A stretch of DNA of 64,000 bases from Adineta ricciae (Eukaryota > Rotifera > Eurotatoria > Adinetida > Adinetidae), in assembly GCA_905250025.1 (NCBI GenBank), contig CAJNOJ010000455.1:1-64000 (forward strand), read 5' to 3'. How positions within the stretch are numbered: position 1 is the stretch's first letter; each line of letters begins with the position of its first letter. A program made the position numbers and the translations under genes. Under the pieces are notes generated by a model. It ran no database searches and was not told the origin of the DNA. It saw only the letters and a program-made list of their open reading frames with translations. This document shows positions 50,800 through 60,980 of the stretch, piece after piece.

Positions 50800-51998
50800 T
50801 GAAGAAAAGAAGTCGGCGGGAAGCGAAAGCATAGCATTTTATCAAATATTTTAGTTAGAATCTTTATTAGAATTTTTGAAGGAAATATTTTTATTGATTA
50901 ACTTATGAAATATATTATCATTTCGTATCATTCATTTTTGGGTGATTATTCTCTATCATTTCGTGCAAGGTTTTGTGATTGAGAACTGTCGAATTATGTC
51001 GATCACATGCGCAGTGATTGACACGATGAAACATTTGTCAACAATGACTTGAATTCAAAGGAATCTTGACACGCGCGAATCAGGATGACAATTGTATATC
51101 AAAATTCAAGATGGAAAATTGATACGGTAGTAATGCACAAAGAAATGATAGACATGTCGATTTAGAAAGGAAACTCTCTTTAAAGAGATGTTTCTGATTG
51201 AATACCAATGGAATCACTTGTGTAATTTTATGACGTCGAATGACATCTATGACAACTATGGAATTAAATTGGAATTCGTTCATAACGAAGCTGACCACTG
51301 GCTATTGGTCTAAAGGGTTACTCGAATCAAAATGCTTCGATTCATTAACCCTGTTATTAGTCACAAAGTGAATCAGTATTTATTTATTTACCAGCCAGTG
51401 TTGCATCACGTGGTTAGTTGCTTCCCGTCGGTTCAATCATCACACCCTCAACTTATCATCGGATCACATTGTTTATTTACTCATTCGTCTTGTGTTTATT
51501 TCAGAAATCTTGAGATTTAACTGGTCAAAGGTCATTTATTCACCTTATTCATCGGTCGAATCTTCACTAGTCAAATCTCCATTAGTCGAATCATCCTCAG
51601 TCGAATCTTCATCAGTCGAATCTTCATCAGTCGAATCTTCATCGGTCGAATCTTCAGCAGTCAAATCAGCATCAGCCGAACCTCCATCAGTCGAATCGTT
51701 ATCGTCGAAGTCATTACTGCAATTATCGTGTGTAAATTTCATCGTTGAATTTTCATCGTCAAGTTGAATATCGTACTTTGATCGGACCTTTCGTTACAGT
51801 CGAATTTGCATTCCGATTGACCTCGTATTTCTATTCTGCATTGTAATTTCAAAGGAATTTATCATTCCAATCGCAAGTGGGGTAGAAATAAAAAATTTTT
51901 TTTTTTGTCATTTCGTTTGGATTGTCGTACATCGAAATCATCTGTTCGTTCTCAATTCGGTGTTACAACAAGTGAAACTGGGAAATCTATATTCGGAT
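50800..51998. other. Spacer between pol and ORF3
   Basis: About 1.2 kb without a convincing gene. It holds a 15-bp tandem repeat (51551-51700) and a T-run near 51895. It could contain an intron or splice acceptor producing a subgenomic ORF3 mRNA, but I cannot pick one. Confidence 0.5.
51551..51700 (+). repeat. 15-bp tandem repeat (unit about TCAGTCGAATCTTCA)
   Basis: About ten units, the central ones nearly identical. Because 15 is a multiple of 3, both strands stay open: plus reads repeated SVESS, minus repeated STDED. That explains the ORFs here without needing a gene. Confidence 0.85.
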
Positions 51999-53567
51999 AT
52001 GAACAAAGCAATGGAATGTAAGGGAGTCGCTGACATGTATCCTGCGTTTGTAGTCCCTGAGTTGATCCATGAAGTGATATTTGTTAACCAATACATGTCG
52101 ATGGAAGCGATTGACAGATTACTGAACCATATTAGTGATTGCTATCAATTTTCAGTCGATACGGAAGGCGAAGTGACCAACAACAGACTAGCTATTATAC
52201 AAATTCATACAATTCCACGAACATTACCATCTATGGTCATCTTGCTCGAACTGTGTCACTTGCCGTCTCCTGGATCAGAACAATATGCAAAAATTGAACA
52301 AATTCTTCGTCTAACCTTTAGGTCAGACAACTACATTTATGCATGGGGAGACATGAGGAAAGAACTCGAACCAGTAAACCACTTGCTCGACTGGCCAATT
52401 AGATCCGAATTAATTAACTTACAGCCACATTTTGCTGGATGGTATGAGTGGGCTCGGACCTTATGTAGGGTCCAGAACCTGCAAGAAAATGTTATTAAAG
52501 TGGAAAGTAATGAAATCAATCGATCAAATGATCCAATGAAATGCACGTGCCATCGTGAGTCTCCCTATCACGAAAGCCAGTTGTGGTCATTGCAAAATGC
52601 ATTGATTTATGGCTTTGATGTATTTATTGATAAAACAGCTCGGATGGCACATTGGTCACATGGACTAACATATAGTCATTCATCATTATCACATGCACAA
52701 CGTATTCGAATGATACATTATGCCAAGAATGATGTAATGGCGGTAACCTATTTGGTAAGACCCATTGTCGAACGCTGGTCGTTTACGAGAATCAAGGAAA
52801 CGAAGATCGAAGCAAGGTTTACTGCATTTGAACCAATATTACCAGCACCATTACGTCAATCGTCAACAAAGAGGAAGGTCAAAAACCTGGATGTACAAAA
52901 ATTGGCAAAAATATTCGAAACGATCGATCCCGATATTGAATCGATATCATCGGATGACGAAATATATTTGAATCAGGTGAACCAAGACGTTACTCAAGCT
53001 AGTGAAGAACATGTCGAAACAGAATTAGCAACAGCAACTAATGACAACATCAATGATGATTTAATTGAACCAACGAATGGAGATCTCGTTGACATTTCGG
53101 ATGATGAAATTATCATTAGAAATATTGGGACACAGATGGATAATGATGATGTTACAACGACTCAATACGAAATGGGATCAGCCGAAGTGATTTGGCAAGA
53201 TCCTGTAATAATTGCTGATGGTAATTATGAAGCAGAAGAAAGAACAAATCGATCGAAACATCAGCAACGCAGCATCAAAGCAAGGAATCGGAAAAACAAC
53301 AAACATAACAAGCAACGACGTAAACATCGTTATCGACACTTTATCAAGCGACGATGTTATTATCGCTTCACCATGTACGAAATGAAAAAGATTCTTCGGT
53401 ATTATGGAATTACATTTACGCACGTGAAATTCGATGAAACAAGTGAAAATTTAATTATCGGACTGAAGAATGAAGAAAATCGAAGTGAAGCAGAACATCA
53501 ATTGGCAATCGATATATTCAACCGCAGAAGTTATTATCATTACCGGAGAAGACAATATCACAAATGA
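51999..53567 (+). CDS. Retrotransposon ORF3: DEDDy-type 3'-5' exonuclease
   Basis: 522 residues from the ATG at 51999. Exonuclease motifs: DTEGE (motif I DxE, near residue 54), YAWGDMRKEL (motif II Asp), and YAKNDVMAVTYL (motif III Y-x3-D), the RNase D/WRN-like DEDDy family that trims RNA or single-stranded DNA ends with two metal ions. An acidic linker follows, then a strongly basic tail (RNRKNNKHNKQRRKHRYRH) that probably binds nucleic acid. The position between pol and the 3' LTR matches the DEDDy ORF3s reported in bdelloid LTR elements and Athena retroelements. It lies downstream of pol by 1.2 kb, so it needs its own mRNA or splicing. Confidence 0.8.
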   Translation: MNKAMECKGVADMYPAFVVPELIHEVIFVNQYMSMEAIDRLLNHISDCYQFSVDTEGEVTNNRLAIIQIHTIPRTLPSMVILLELCHLPSPGSEQYAKIEQILRLTFRSDNYIYAWGDMRKELEPVNHLLDWPIRSELINLQPHFAGWYEWARTLCRVQNLQENVIKVESNEINRSNDPMKCTCHRESPYHESQLWSLQNALIYGFDVFIDKTARMAHWSHGLTYSHSSLSHAQRIRMIHYAKNDVMAVTYLVRPIVERWSFTRIKETKIEARFTAFEPILPAPLRQSSTKRKVKNLDVQKLAKIFETIDPDIESISSDDEIYLNQVNQDVTQASEEHVETELATATNDNINDDLIEPTNGDLVDISDDEIIIRNIGTQMDNDDVTTTQYEMGSAEVIWQDPVIIADGNYEAEERTNRSKHQQRSIKARNRKNNKHNKQRRKHRYRHFIKRRCYYRFTMYEMKKILRYYGITFTHVKFDETSENLIIGLKNEENRSEAEHQLAIDIFNRRSYYHYRRRQYHK

Positions 53568-53593
53568 AGCAAAGGACACGAAAACAAAGATTT

Positions 53594-53745
53594 CTTTCTT
53601 TCTCTCTTCTCTTCTCTTTCTTTCTTTCTTTCTTTCTTTCTCTCTTCTCTTCTCTTTCTTTCTTTCTTTCTTTCTTTCTCTCTTCTCTTCTCTTTCTTTC
53701 TTTCTTTCTTTCTTTCTCTCTTCTCTTCTCTTTCTTTCTCTCTCG
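53594..53745. repeat. CT-rich microsatellite with a higher-order period
   Basis: (CTTT)n tracts alternate with TCTCTTCTCTTCTC blocks in about 40-52 bp units, four in all. ORFs across it on both strands are low-complexity by-products. Confidence 0.9.
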
Positions 53746-53863
53746 TTCATTTATTTCTCGCTACTGTGGACAGTTCTTTGTTATTATTTCTCCTGTGAAA
53801 GCTTTCAGTGATATTTATTCACAAAAAGTATTTTTTTATATACCAAAAAATCCTTTTTTGTGT

Positions 53864-53873
53864 CGGGGAAGGG
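53864..53873 (+). other. Polypurine tract
   Basis: CGGGGAAGGG directly abuts the TGTTACA start of the 3' LTR, the standard place for plus-strand priming. Confidence 0.65.
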
Positions 53874-54048
53874 TGTTACATCCCGCCATCTGATGACACG
53901 TCCACAGATCTTTCGTGGACGTAATCGTCTCTCTCTCTTTCCTTTGTGTGTTGTTTCTATATAACCTGGTGAAATAAAAGTAAAGTCAGTTATGTTCTAA
54001 CTATTTATCGAACACACGTCTTTTCGCTCTCGAACATCGAACATAACA
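53874..54048 (+). repeat. 3' LTR
   Basis: 175 bp, from TGTTACA to CATAACA, preceded by a polypurine tract. Shares its second half with the 5' LTR; the first half (with ACGTCCACAGATC..TCGTGGACGT) differs. Confidence 0.72.
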
Positions 54049-54529
54049 CTCTGTTTGCAGTGAATTATTATTGATTCTTTTGATAGAGTTAATAAATTTT
54101 CGCAATTTCCTAAAGTTTATTTTTTACATGCATGTGGAATTGCAACATCAAATGTTTCTCACGATTCACTGTAGTTAACGCTTGTGTTAATGGCGTCGCG
54201 CCAGTTTTTTCTTACACAACATTTTTCGCTCTTCTATTATTGTCATTCACACTGATTTATCATGTGATACGGGTCTTTCCATTGGTCGTTATCGATATCG
54301 TTCTCTGTCTTTTGTTTCTTTCCTCTCTTCTGCAGTATGAATCTTGAACAATAACAATTCATTCGACGAACATAGTTCCTTCTTAGCTCAGGTAAGAATT
54401 GTGTACGACACAAAGCCAAAGAAATGTTTTCTCATTCTGAAACTATCACGAAATGGAATCCGTTTGTTTCCATATTAAAAATCAAGCTCTTTTAAAATCA
54501 TATCCGTTTCTTCCAGATAATCTCAACAA
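54049..54529. other. Intergenic / leader region before the exchanger gene
   Basis: A pyrimidine stretch ending TTCTTCCAG at about 54516 looks like a splice acceptor just before the exchanger ATG, so part of this may be intron. No other gene seen. Confidence 0.35.
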
Positions 54530-54942
54530 ATGAATTCAACGGTTCATGGCGATGTCGGAGATGACTCTAAAACAAGTTCAGTTATCTTATTTCTCTCATT
54601 TTCAGTCTTGTCCTCATGTATATACAAAATCATATTATCGAAGTTTTTCAAGAATAAATTACCACTACCATTCACGGTTGTTGTTCTTCTCATTGGCTTT
54701 ATCATTGGTATTATTGCAGCACACATGAACAAAATCAAGAGTAATTTCTTATATGGTGAAATTGAATTAAGTCAAATCAATCCTCACTTGATGTATTACA
54801 TCTTTTTACCATTGTTAATATTCGATTCATCGTTTAACGGCCACTTTCATGTGATCAAACAACAACTATTATCAGCTATTCTTCTCGCTGGTCCTGGCGT
54901 GTTTATTTCCACTGGAGTTATCGCCATATGTGGAATCTATAT
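54530..54942 (+). CDS. Na+/H+ exchanger-like protein, N-terminal fragment (cut by contig join)
   Basis: 137 codons are open from ATG 54530 to the N at 54943. It has a transmembrane helix (VILFLSFSVLSSCIYKIIL), then LPFTVVVLLIGFIIGIIA, then YYIFLPLLIFDSSFNGHFHV and LLAGPGVFISTGVIAI: the start of the cation/proton antiporter fold, with the FLPLLIF[ED]S[SA]F signature of SLC9 exchangers, in particular the SLC9C (sperm-type) style. The rest of the gene is absent after the N, where unrelated sequence follows. Expected role: membrane exchange of Na+ for H+. Confidence 0.75.
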
Positions 54943-54943
54943 N

Positions 54944-55272
54944 CCTGTGTTTGAAACTTCTTCAGAGGTTGAAACAAAAAAGCGAAGCGTATTGGTCAGA
55001 TCTGCTCTACCAATGAGTTGTTTCAGTATACATAGCGCTAAACAATAGTTGAATAAAAAGATTCACTGTACAGCGCCTCCTATACTTATTCAAACGACAT
55101 AATGACAGAATTGGTTGGTTTCATCACCATTAAAAAAGATCAAATGATTCAGGAATCATATCGGATAGTTTTTCTGTTTTTTGAGAATCAACGACAAACA
55201 ACGATCATACTAATAATCTGAACACATTTACGATTGAAACAAATATCTGCAAACAGAAAATAAACCGTTTTT
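54944..55272. other. Short contig piece after a join, no gene recognised
   Basis: Does not continue the exchanger frame. AT-rich; nothing identifiable on either strand. Confidence 0.4.
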
Positions 55273-55923
55273 TCATTCAATGGTCTCATCGCAACGATCG
55301 GTATCATTGTCGTGAAAACGGTCAGATGATTTTCTCTTCGTTTTCTGCCGCTGTACTGATGATAATCTATTCAAACTGTTCAAATGATATCTAATCGAAG
55401 TAAAGATACGGTGTACATAACGCGAATTAACGTGTATCCTATCCGGTGCTAAATGGTTGATTTGAATTCCTAGGTCTAATATTTTAAAACCGATTTGACG
55501 AGATAGTTGACATAAATGTTCATTAAATGTTTCAATATTTCGAAGCAACGCCTTTTCACTTGAATACTTGCTCGTGACTTTTAAACACGGCATAGTCAAG
55601 CAAACTGTGATTCCATTTGATCGATTCAAATTCGAATAAGCGTGCTTGAGGAAAAAAACAACTTCTTCAACTTGAGAAATTATGAGTGATGCTGAAAATA
55701 TTCGAACAGAATTAGTGCCAACGAAAATGATGATTCCATTTGCTCTCTCTAAACAGAATTGAATTTCACGGGTAAACAATAAATGAAGTAAAGACAAATT
55801 CTTGTCGAAACTGTCAATGAATTTCAATCCAGAGATTGATTTTATTGTTAAGCCATATTCTAAACTTGCCATATTTGACTTTATGTATTTACTGTGACTG
55901 TCGCCGATAAGTAGATAATTCAT
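55273..55923 (-). CDS. SGNH/GDSL hydrolase-like protein
   Basis: 216 residues, single exon. Block I is LLIGDSHSKYI (catalytic Ser9), block III is FVGTNSVR (GxN at 69-71), and block V is DRIHVN (Asp161, His164): the Ser-Asp-His pattern of SGNH esterases. There is no signal peptide and no fused domain. Related single-domain SGNH ORFs occur as accessory ORFs of bdelloid LTR and Athena elements and in CR1-like elements, so this may be retroelement cargo, not a host esterase (inference). The tail is basic (RQKTKRKSS). Confidence 0.65.
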   Translation of the reverse strand: MNYLLIGDSHSKYIKSNMASLEYGLTIKSISGLKFIDSFDKNLSLLHLLFTREIQFCLERANGIIIFVGTNSVRIFSASLIISQVEEVVFFLKHAYSNLNRSNGITVCLTMPCLKVTSKYSSEKALLRNIETFNEHLCQLSRQIGFKILDLGIQINHLAPDRIHVNSRYVHRIFTSIRYHLNSLNRLSSVQRQKTKRKSSDRFHDNDTDRCDETIE

Positions 55924-56705
55924 TATTTTCTATCAAAGTCGTTTTTTCTTTCGTAATTATCTGCGTAATGAATAGTCCACAGATTTCGTTTCAAAATACG
56001 CGCAAATAAGTATTCACAGTTGTTTCTCATCAGTCAAGAAGAATAGATAGACGGCATAAAATTTTGTCACAAAGAAGTTCTCTCTTTATCATTATCAATT
56101 ATCGTTTCCATTTAGACGAAGAAAAAATCAGTAAGATTAAATTCTCACAAAAGAACTTTCTTGATTTAACATAAGGTTTGTTTCGTGCAAAAATTGAGTC
56201 CGCATTCAATTAATCGTAATGCTTAAAAACAGAACTAAACTAGAAAAGACAACTTTTATGTTTTGCATTGTTTTTTCCTACACAACGAAGAACAACACAA
56301 GTGATGGACTCAAATTCATACAACAATTTGGATTGCTCTTTAAATCAGCATTATTCGAGTCAGGACTCGATTTTAGATGAAATTGATCACGATATATGAA
56401 CAGTATACACAAAGTCATACTTAAAACAGGTCTTCGTCCTTGTTTCTAAGATTAAACATAGCCTTATAAAACAAAGATGTATCTTTACGCGCTTGGAATC
56501 CGATTTATGCATCAAATCATTTTATCAGTGCTGATGAAATCAATCTTTTGTTATTAATTAATAATTCAAAATTGCAATCTCAGCAATTTTCTAATCAAAA
56601 TACATTAATTTTTAGCGCGAGCTTATTGTTTCGTTTCAATCAATTTTCTTTTCGCCTCTCTTTTTTCTCTCTTCGCACCTTCGTACTCATCTCAAAGATT
56701 GTCTC
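55924..56705. other. Divergent intergenic, 780 bp
   Basis: Between the SGNH ORF (-) and the OB-fold gene (+). AT-rich; I see no ORF or structured RNA. Promoters for both must be here. Confidence 0.4.
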
Positions 56706-57905
56706 ATGAAACGCAAAGCAAACAACAATGACAGTGTCACTATTAACAATAATGATATGACGATCGAAGGTATACCAGTGGCCGTCACCAATATGACACA
56801 GAGCGACAACAATGTTCGATCGACCCACTGGTCCACTCTCATCTGTGATGCGAATCAGACTCTTGTCAGAATAACCAAATTTGTTTCCTCAAACACACGC
56901 TGTACTCTCCATCAAAAAATCATTGATCATATGAATAACCAGACTGGTGTATCTATTAGTAAAGTGAAACAAACATCAGACGACGCATATATCGCCAATC
57001 ATCAAACAATTGCAACTCCAAAATCTTTATCATTCTCTCCGAAATCTCTGCAAATTATTTCCATAGAAGAAATACAAAAACTCGAAGACGAACAGTATGT
57101 GTCATTCAATTGCAAGATACTCGACGTTGGAGAAGTAAAAATATGAAAATATTTTGCTATTATAAGTATTCGTAAAATTTAGGAAGAGAAAATTTCATTC
57201 TACAACAACTCAAAGAAAACCGAGAAAACGAAACTAACAGCAACAGCGGGTGACGAAACACAGTGTATAAAAATCAACCTTTGGGAAGGTCACTTGAACA
57301 AGATCAAGAAAAACCAGTGTTACAAAGTCAAATTGATGAAAACGAAGACGTTCAACAATGAAATATCGCTAACTACAACGGTGTATACAACGTAAATTTT
57401 TTAATTGTAAATAATGATCTCGTAGTCACTCTGTTTCTCTCGTTACAGTTTTGAAGAAATTAAAGATTTAGGACCTATTGAGTGTACTGATCTCCCATCG
57501 ATTTCAAACAACTTAACAATCAGTGGCTTCATTACTTCAATAGGATTTTCTGAAACGAATCTCACCTGCCCCAAATGCTTTTCGAATCAAGTAGAAACTA
57601 CTGAAAAGACAATCAAATGTTTGACCTGCAAAACACGGTCAATACTTTCCAAACAAGATGACGATCACAAGAAAATCAAAACTACAATTTCGACGGAAAG
57701 TAGACAATCGTTCGATCTTATAACCGAGTTAAGCAAAATCAAAGTTTTATTAGAACAATTGGATCATTCGGAACTATGCCAACGAGATTTGGTTGAAGAT
57801 GAAGAAGTCATCATTATCCTGACTTCCAATCCTGTCTCGGTCAATTTCAACGTACGAACGAACAACATTATCAACATGGAGATCTATCAGGCTAATGAAG
57901 GATAA
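56706..57905 (+). CDS. OB-fold / zinc-ribbon protein resembling RPA large subunit
   Basis: Three exons (56706-57134, 57183-57391, 57449-57905) with short introns join in frame to 364 residues. The centre (ISIEEIQKLEDEQYVSFNC, then KINLWEGHLNKIK and CYKVKLMKTKTFNNEISLT) has the strand pattern of a single-stranded DNA-binding OB fold as in RPA1. The last third has a zinc ribbon C-P-K-C...C-L-T-C (CPKCFSNQ ... IKCLTCK), as in the RPA1 C-terminal domain. It is shorter than RPA1 (about 600 residues), so it is a reduced relative. Binding ssDNA is the expected role; a mobile-element origin is possible given its neighbours. Confidence 0.55.
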
Positions 57906-58742
57906 AAAACGTATTGAAAATATTTGAAGAAATAACTCCTCCTTTGAGAGCTCTGCCGAACAACATTAAAAAGTTCTTCTTAACATAATCTAACATCGAT
58001 CAAATAATGTTTCTGAGCTCAGACATCTTCATAACAATTTCAGTCTAAATAATCGGAAACGCCCCTGATATAAAATACCTACTCGGTTATCCACTTTCTT
58101 TCTCTACTGAATATAATTTGTAGTTTACTGATTTGAAGAAATGATTCAAATATCTACATATATTCACCTCATCTAAATAATAAGTAACTAATCGTTCACG
58201 TTTCATAAAACACAAAAAATTTAAGAGATCTGTCTTCCATAGACATGAATTTAAACAATATATCNTACAACTCATTCACAAGCAAAGCTGAATACAACAA
58301 TCCACCTCTCTACCTTCTCAACCGTATTACCACAACAATACCGCAAGTCTCATCGTGTTTCACATTTTTATCCCGTAAGGGATTGCGCTGAAAGCTTTTA
58401 GTCAAAAGCATGCTTCCTTATATTCGTAAACGTGCTGAAGTCGTAGGAACTAGCCACATCGCCTAATTTTGCTTATTTTTCGAGTTTGAATTAAATTAAA
58501 GATGGCGCTATGAAAAATAATCATTAGTCGTGTTCGAACCTATACTGATCAGTTTTGAAAACTTTTCTAAAACATGTTCTAACATATTTTAAATCAATTT
58601 TTTCAGTGAAAATAAAGGTGTCAAACAGAAAATCTATTCTAACCGATGGTTTTAATCAAAAATTGACAACAGTTTTAGTATTTGGTTCATTTTACGTCTT
58701 TTATTATTGACATAGCTTCTACTCTTTCCATATTTTTTCACT
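57906..58742. other. Intergenic with a contig join
   Basis: Contains the N at 58265. AT-rich on both sides; no gene recognised. Confidence 0.4.
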
Positions 58743-58940
58743 ATGAATAAAACTGTTCGTCTGTCACTACATGAAAAAATTGAAATCATCAAATGGTACG
58801 CCATTCATGAAAATGTCGCTGAAGTTGCTTCTCGTTAATTTCAAAATCGTTTCGATCGAACTCCTCCGACATCGAAGAACATATTGAACAGTTTTTATAA
58901 TAAGAACACTACAAAGATAAACTTTCGTACATGTTTTGTT
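58743..58940 (+). pseudogene. Transposase N-terminal remnant (DUF4817 / mariner-like HTH)
   Basis: From ATG 58743 the translation reads RLSLHEKIEIIKWYAIHENV then AEVASR, with an in-frame TAA at 58836 and continuation FQNRFDRTPPTSKNIL. This is the helix-turn-helix start common to many animal IS630/mariner-type transposases. The catalytic DDE/D part is missing. About 180 bp downstream, ACACCCTGTATA (59119-59130) resembles the terminal inverted repeat of such elements. Confidence 0.6.
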
Positions 58941-59148
58941 TTCCAAGTGAGAACTTCTAATAAAAATTTTGTTGTTATTCACTCTGTATTTGTATGTTCT
59001 AGGATAAATTACTATATCTAAGTATCGTTCACATGCCTGATCTTTTACTCATCACACTTAACCGACAATCTATTATATAAAAAACAAAGAAAAGAAAATC
59101 AGTTTTCCTCACTTTTAGAACACCCTGTATAGAAATGATGGTGAAATA

Positions 59149-59969
59149 ACAAATGATGCTGTTCCATCTTTTGTTAAATCAAAATATAATTGTCATGCAA
59201 CAATTCAAGTTTATCTTGAAACAGGAATATCTTCGAAAAAGATTCTTATTCGTTTACCTTTGTTTGAATATCGTTCTAAAGGTTTGTTAATGAAAAGTTT
59301 ATTTTAAAAATGAAAATTCTTGATATTTAGAAATTAACAACACAGTTCGAAATCGATTTTCACAAATAGAATCAACTAAACTATCACATCAAACAGAAGA
59401 AGATGATATATTTGTTTAATCCATCAACTGGTCTTTGGATTAGTTACAATGATTTAGAAATAATCAATTTAAAGAATAATTATATCAAACAAAATCGATT
59501 AGGTAGAGCATTTTTTTGGAATTTTTTGTTAGATCGACAAGATGAATTTATCCGTGCAACATTTAACTCATTGTATCAAGATATTCATTCATCAACAGCA
59601 AATTGTTCATTATTAATTTCTACTTCAATCAATTTGTGGATAGTACAAAATCAATATAAAGTTAATCAACGTGTAATGTACCAAAATAAAAGTTATCGTT
59701 GTATTAAAACTCATCAATCAACACTCAAAGAAACATCAGATGTCTATAGTTCATTGTGGCAACTTGAGACTACAACAATAATAATAACCACAATGAAAAA
59801 AATGAATGAATTTACTTAATTATCTAAACAAGATGATATTTCTGAATGGAAATCATATAAATTATATTCAGTAAGTGATCAAGGAATAACACATGGATGT
59901 CAACAATTGCATACATCTTTACCGAATTGAAGGCCACCTTTTGAACAGGAATTATGGCAGAAAGTTTAA
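59149..59969 (+). pseudogene. Decayed GH18 chitinase C-terminus with two CBM5/12-like modules
   Basis: Exon-like piece 59149-59281 encodes GISSKKILIRLPLFEYRSK, like the GH18 'KI.lG.PfYGR' strand. After a 49-bp intron the frame reads to a stop in DDIFV, then resumes at NPSTGLWISYNDLEI and GRAFFWNFLLDRQDEF, matching the end of bacterial-type GH18 barrels. Then come a chitin-binding module (VMYQNKSYRCIKTHQS...SLWQL) and a second one (GCQQLHTSLP..RPPFEQELWQKV), in which the expected Trp codon is TGA. Several stops and a missing catalytic DxxDxDxE region show it is a relic. It starts beside the transposase end. Confidence 0.55.
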
Positions 59970-60895
59970 ATATTGTCCATATGTTTCATTGAGAAGTAAA
60001 ATAAATATATGTAATAAGAGAAAGATTTATTAAGGGCGCAAGTGACGGTAAGAAAATACGTCCGCACCCTCATTCTCACCCGCGGAACCCTTTTCACTGT
60101 ACCGAACTAGTAAACCTTTAAAGTTCAGCTATGTACCCTTTTTTTAGAGTGGGATTGAATAAGACTATCAATATCCTTCATATCAGTACGTGTCAAGCTC
60201 GATGTTGATGATGCTTGTCGAAGGATAAATGAATAGTCAATATCCAGTGAGAATTAAACATGAAAGAATAAAACTACGTTTGACTAACGTAGGAGTAGTT
60301 CGGTTACGAACAGAGACATCTGGTAAGATTTAGAAAGATGTAGCAAGGTACCATATTGCGCCTAACAGATACATTCTTTTTCTTCGTCTTTTAATCACCC
60401 CTCACACCTACCCTCAAATACGTGATTTATGTCTTTTCTTTAAACTTTCCATAATTTTAGTTCGTGAAGTATTAGATCGAATATTTTCATTGATTGAGAA
60501 TCTATAATGAGAACAGAAATTGAAAAAAAAAATTTTCCTATCATTGATAATTCTATAAAAATTATGTAAATCAGGTTGCGCTATAAAATTTTAGTTGAAT
60601 ATTTTATTTTACAAATTTGATTTAGATCATATGATAAATATTACTTGATATTTGACAATAAAACATGTCAAGTCTGTCCAAATGGTTTAGCAAATCTATG
60701 AATTTAACTGATTATTTCCCTCGTGATCAGTGGCGTAACCAGGATTTTTAGACCAACGGGCAAACTTTACTTAGGTCGAAAAGAAGTAGTGGGCAAAACG
60801 GGCAAGCTTTTTGTCGATAGGGCAAAACTTTTACACTGATTCAAGTTTCAAAACACGACCACCAACAAAAGTGAAAAATAAGGATCTTTCATTTT
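59970..60895. other. Intergenic with transposon-like fragment
   Basis: No gene. The stretch around 60728-60830 (AGTGGCGTAACCAGGATTTT and repeated GGGCAAA) resembles decayed transposon ends seen widely in animal genomes; I cannot name the family. Confidence 0.35.
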
Positions 60896-60979
60896 TTAGT
60901 ATAAAAAACAGAAGAAAGTCCAATACGCTGTCTTGTTTCCTTCACTGTAGTGCAGTATAAGAGAATGCAAGACAGGAGT

Positions 60980-60980
60980 N
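60980..60980. other. Assembly join (N) truncating the receptor-like gene
   Basis: The second membrane helix stops at LLASS and unrelated sequence follows. Ns at 54943 and 58265 are of the same kind. Confidence 0.8.

Larger units (their letters stand above)
42886..54048 (+). mobile_element. LTR retrotransposon (Ty3/Gypsy-like) region, mosaic of several copies
   Basis: Flanked by related LTRs with gag, protease, RT, RNase H, integrase and an extra ORF3 inside. Four single Ns (43107, 45099, 46497, 48607) divide it into pieces whose ends overlap: 43773-45098 repeats as 45100-46252, 46320-46496 repeats as 46498-46674, and the RNase H-integrase part of 46498-48606 repeats in 48608-50223. The pieces come from different copies, since they carry private deletions. 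Order of domains (PR-RT-RH-IN) is Gypsy-type. The two LTRs differ substantially and the flanking bases do not form a target-site duplication, so this is not one clean insertion. Confidence 0.8.

Noticed and set aside
51492-51767. Ser/Glu-rich ORF (VESSS repeats) and its minus-strand Asp/Ser/Thr partner
   Set aside because: Both are explained by a 15-bp tandem repeat, a multiple of three; no start context or domain supports a protein.
53451-53893. Ser/Phe/Leu-rich and Lys/Arg/Glu-rich ORFs
   Set aside because: Translations of a CT microsatellite on both strands.
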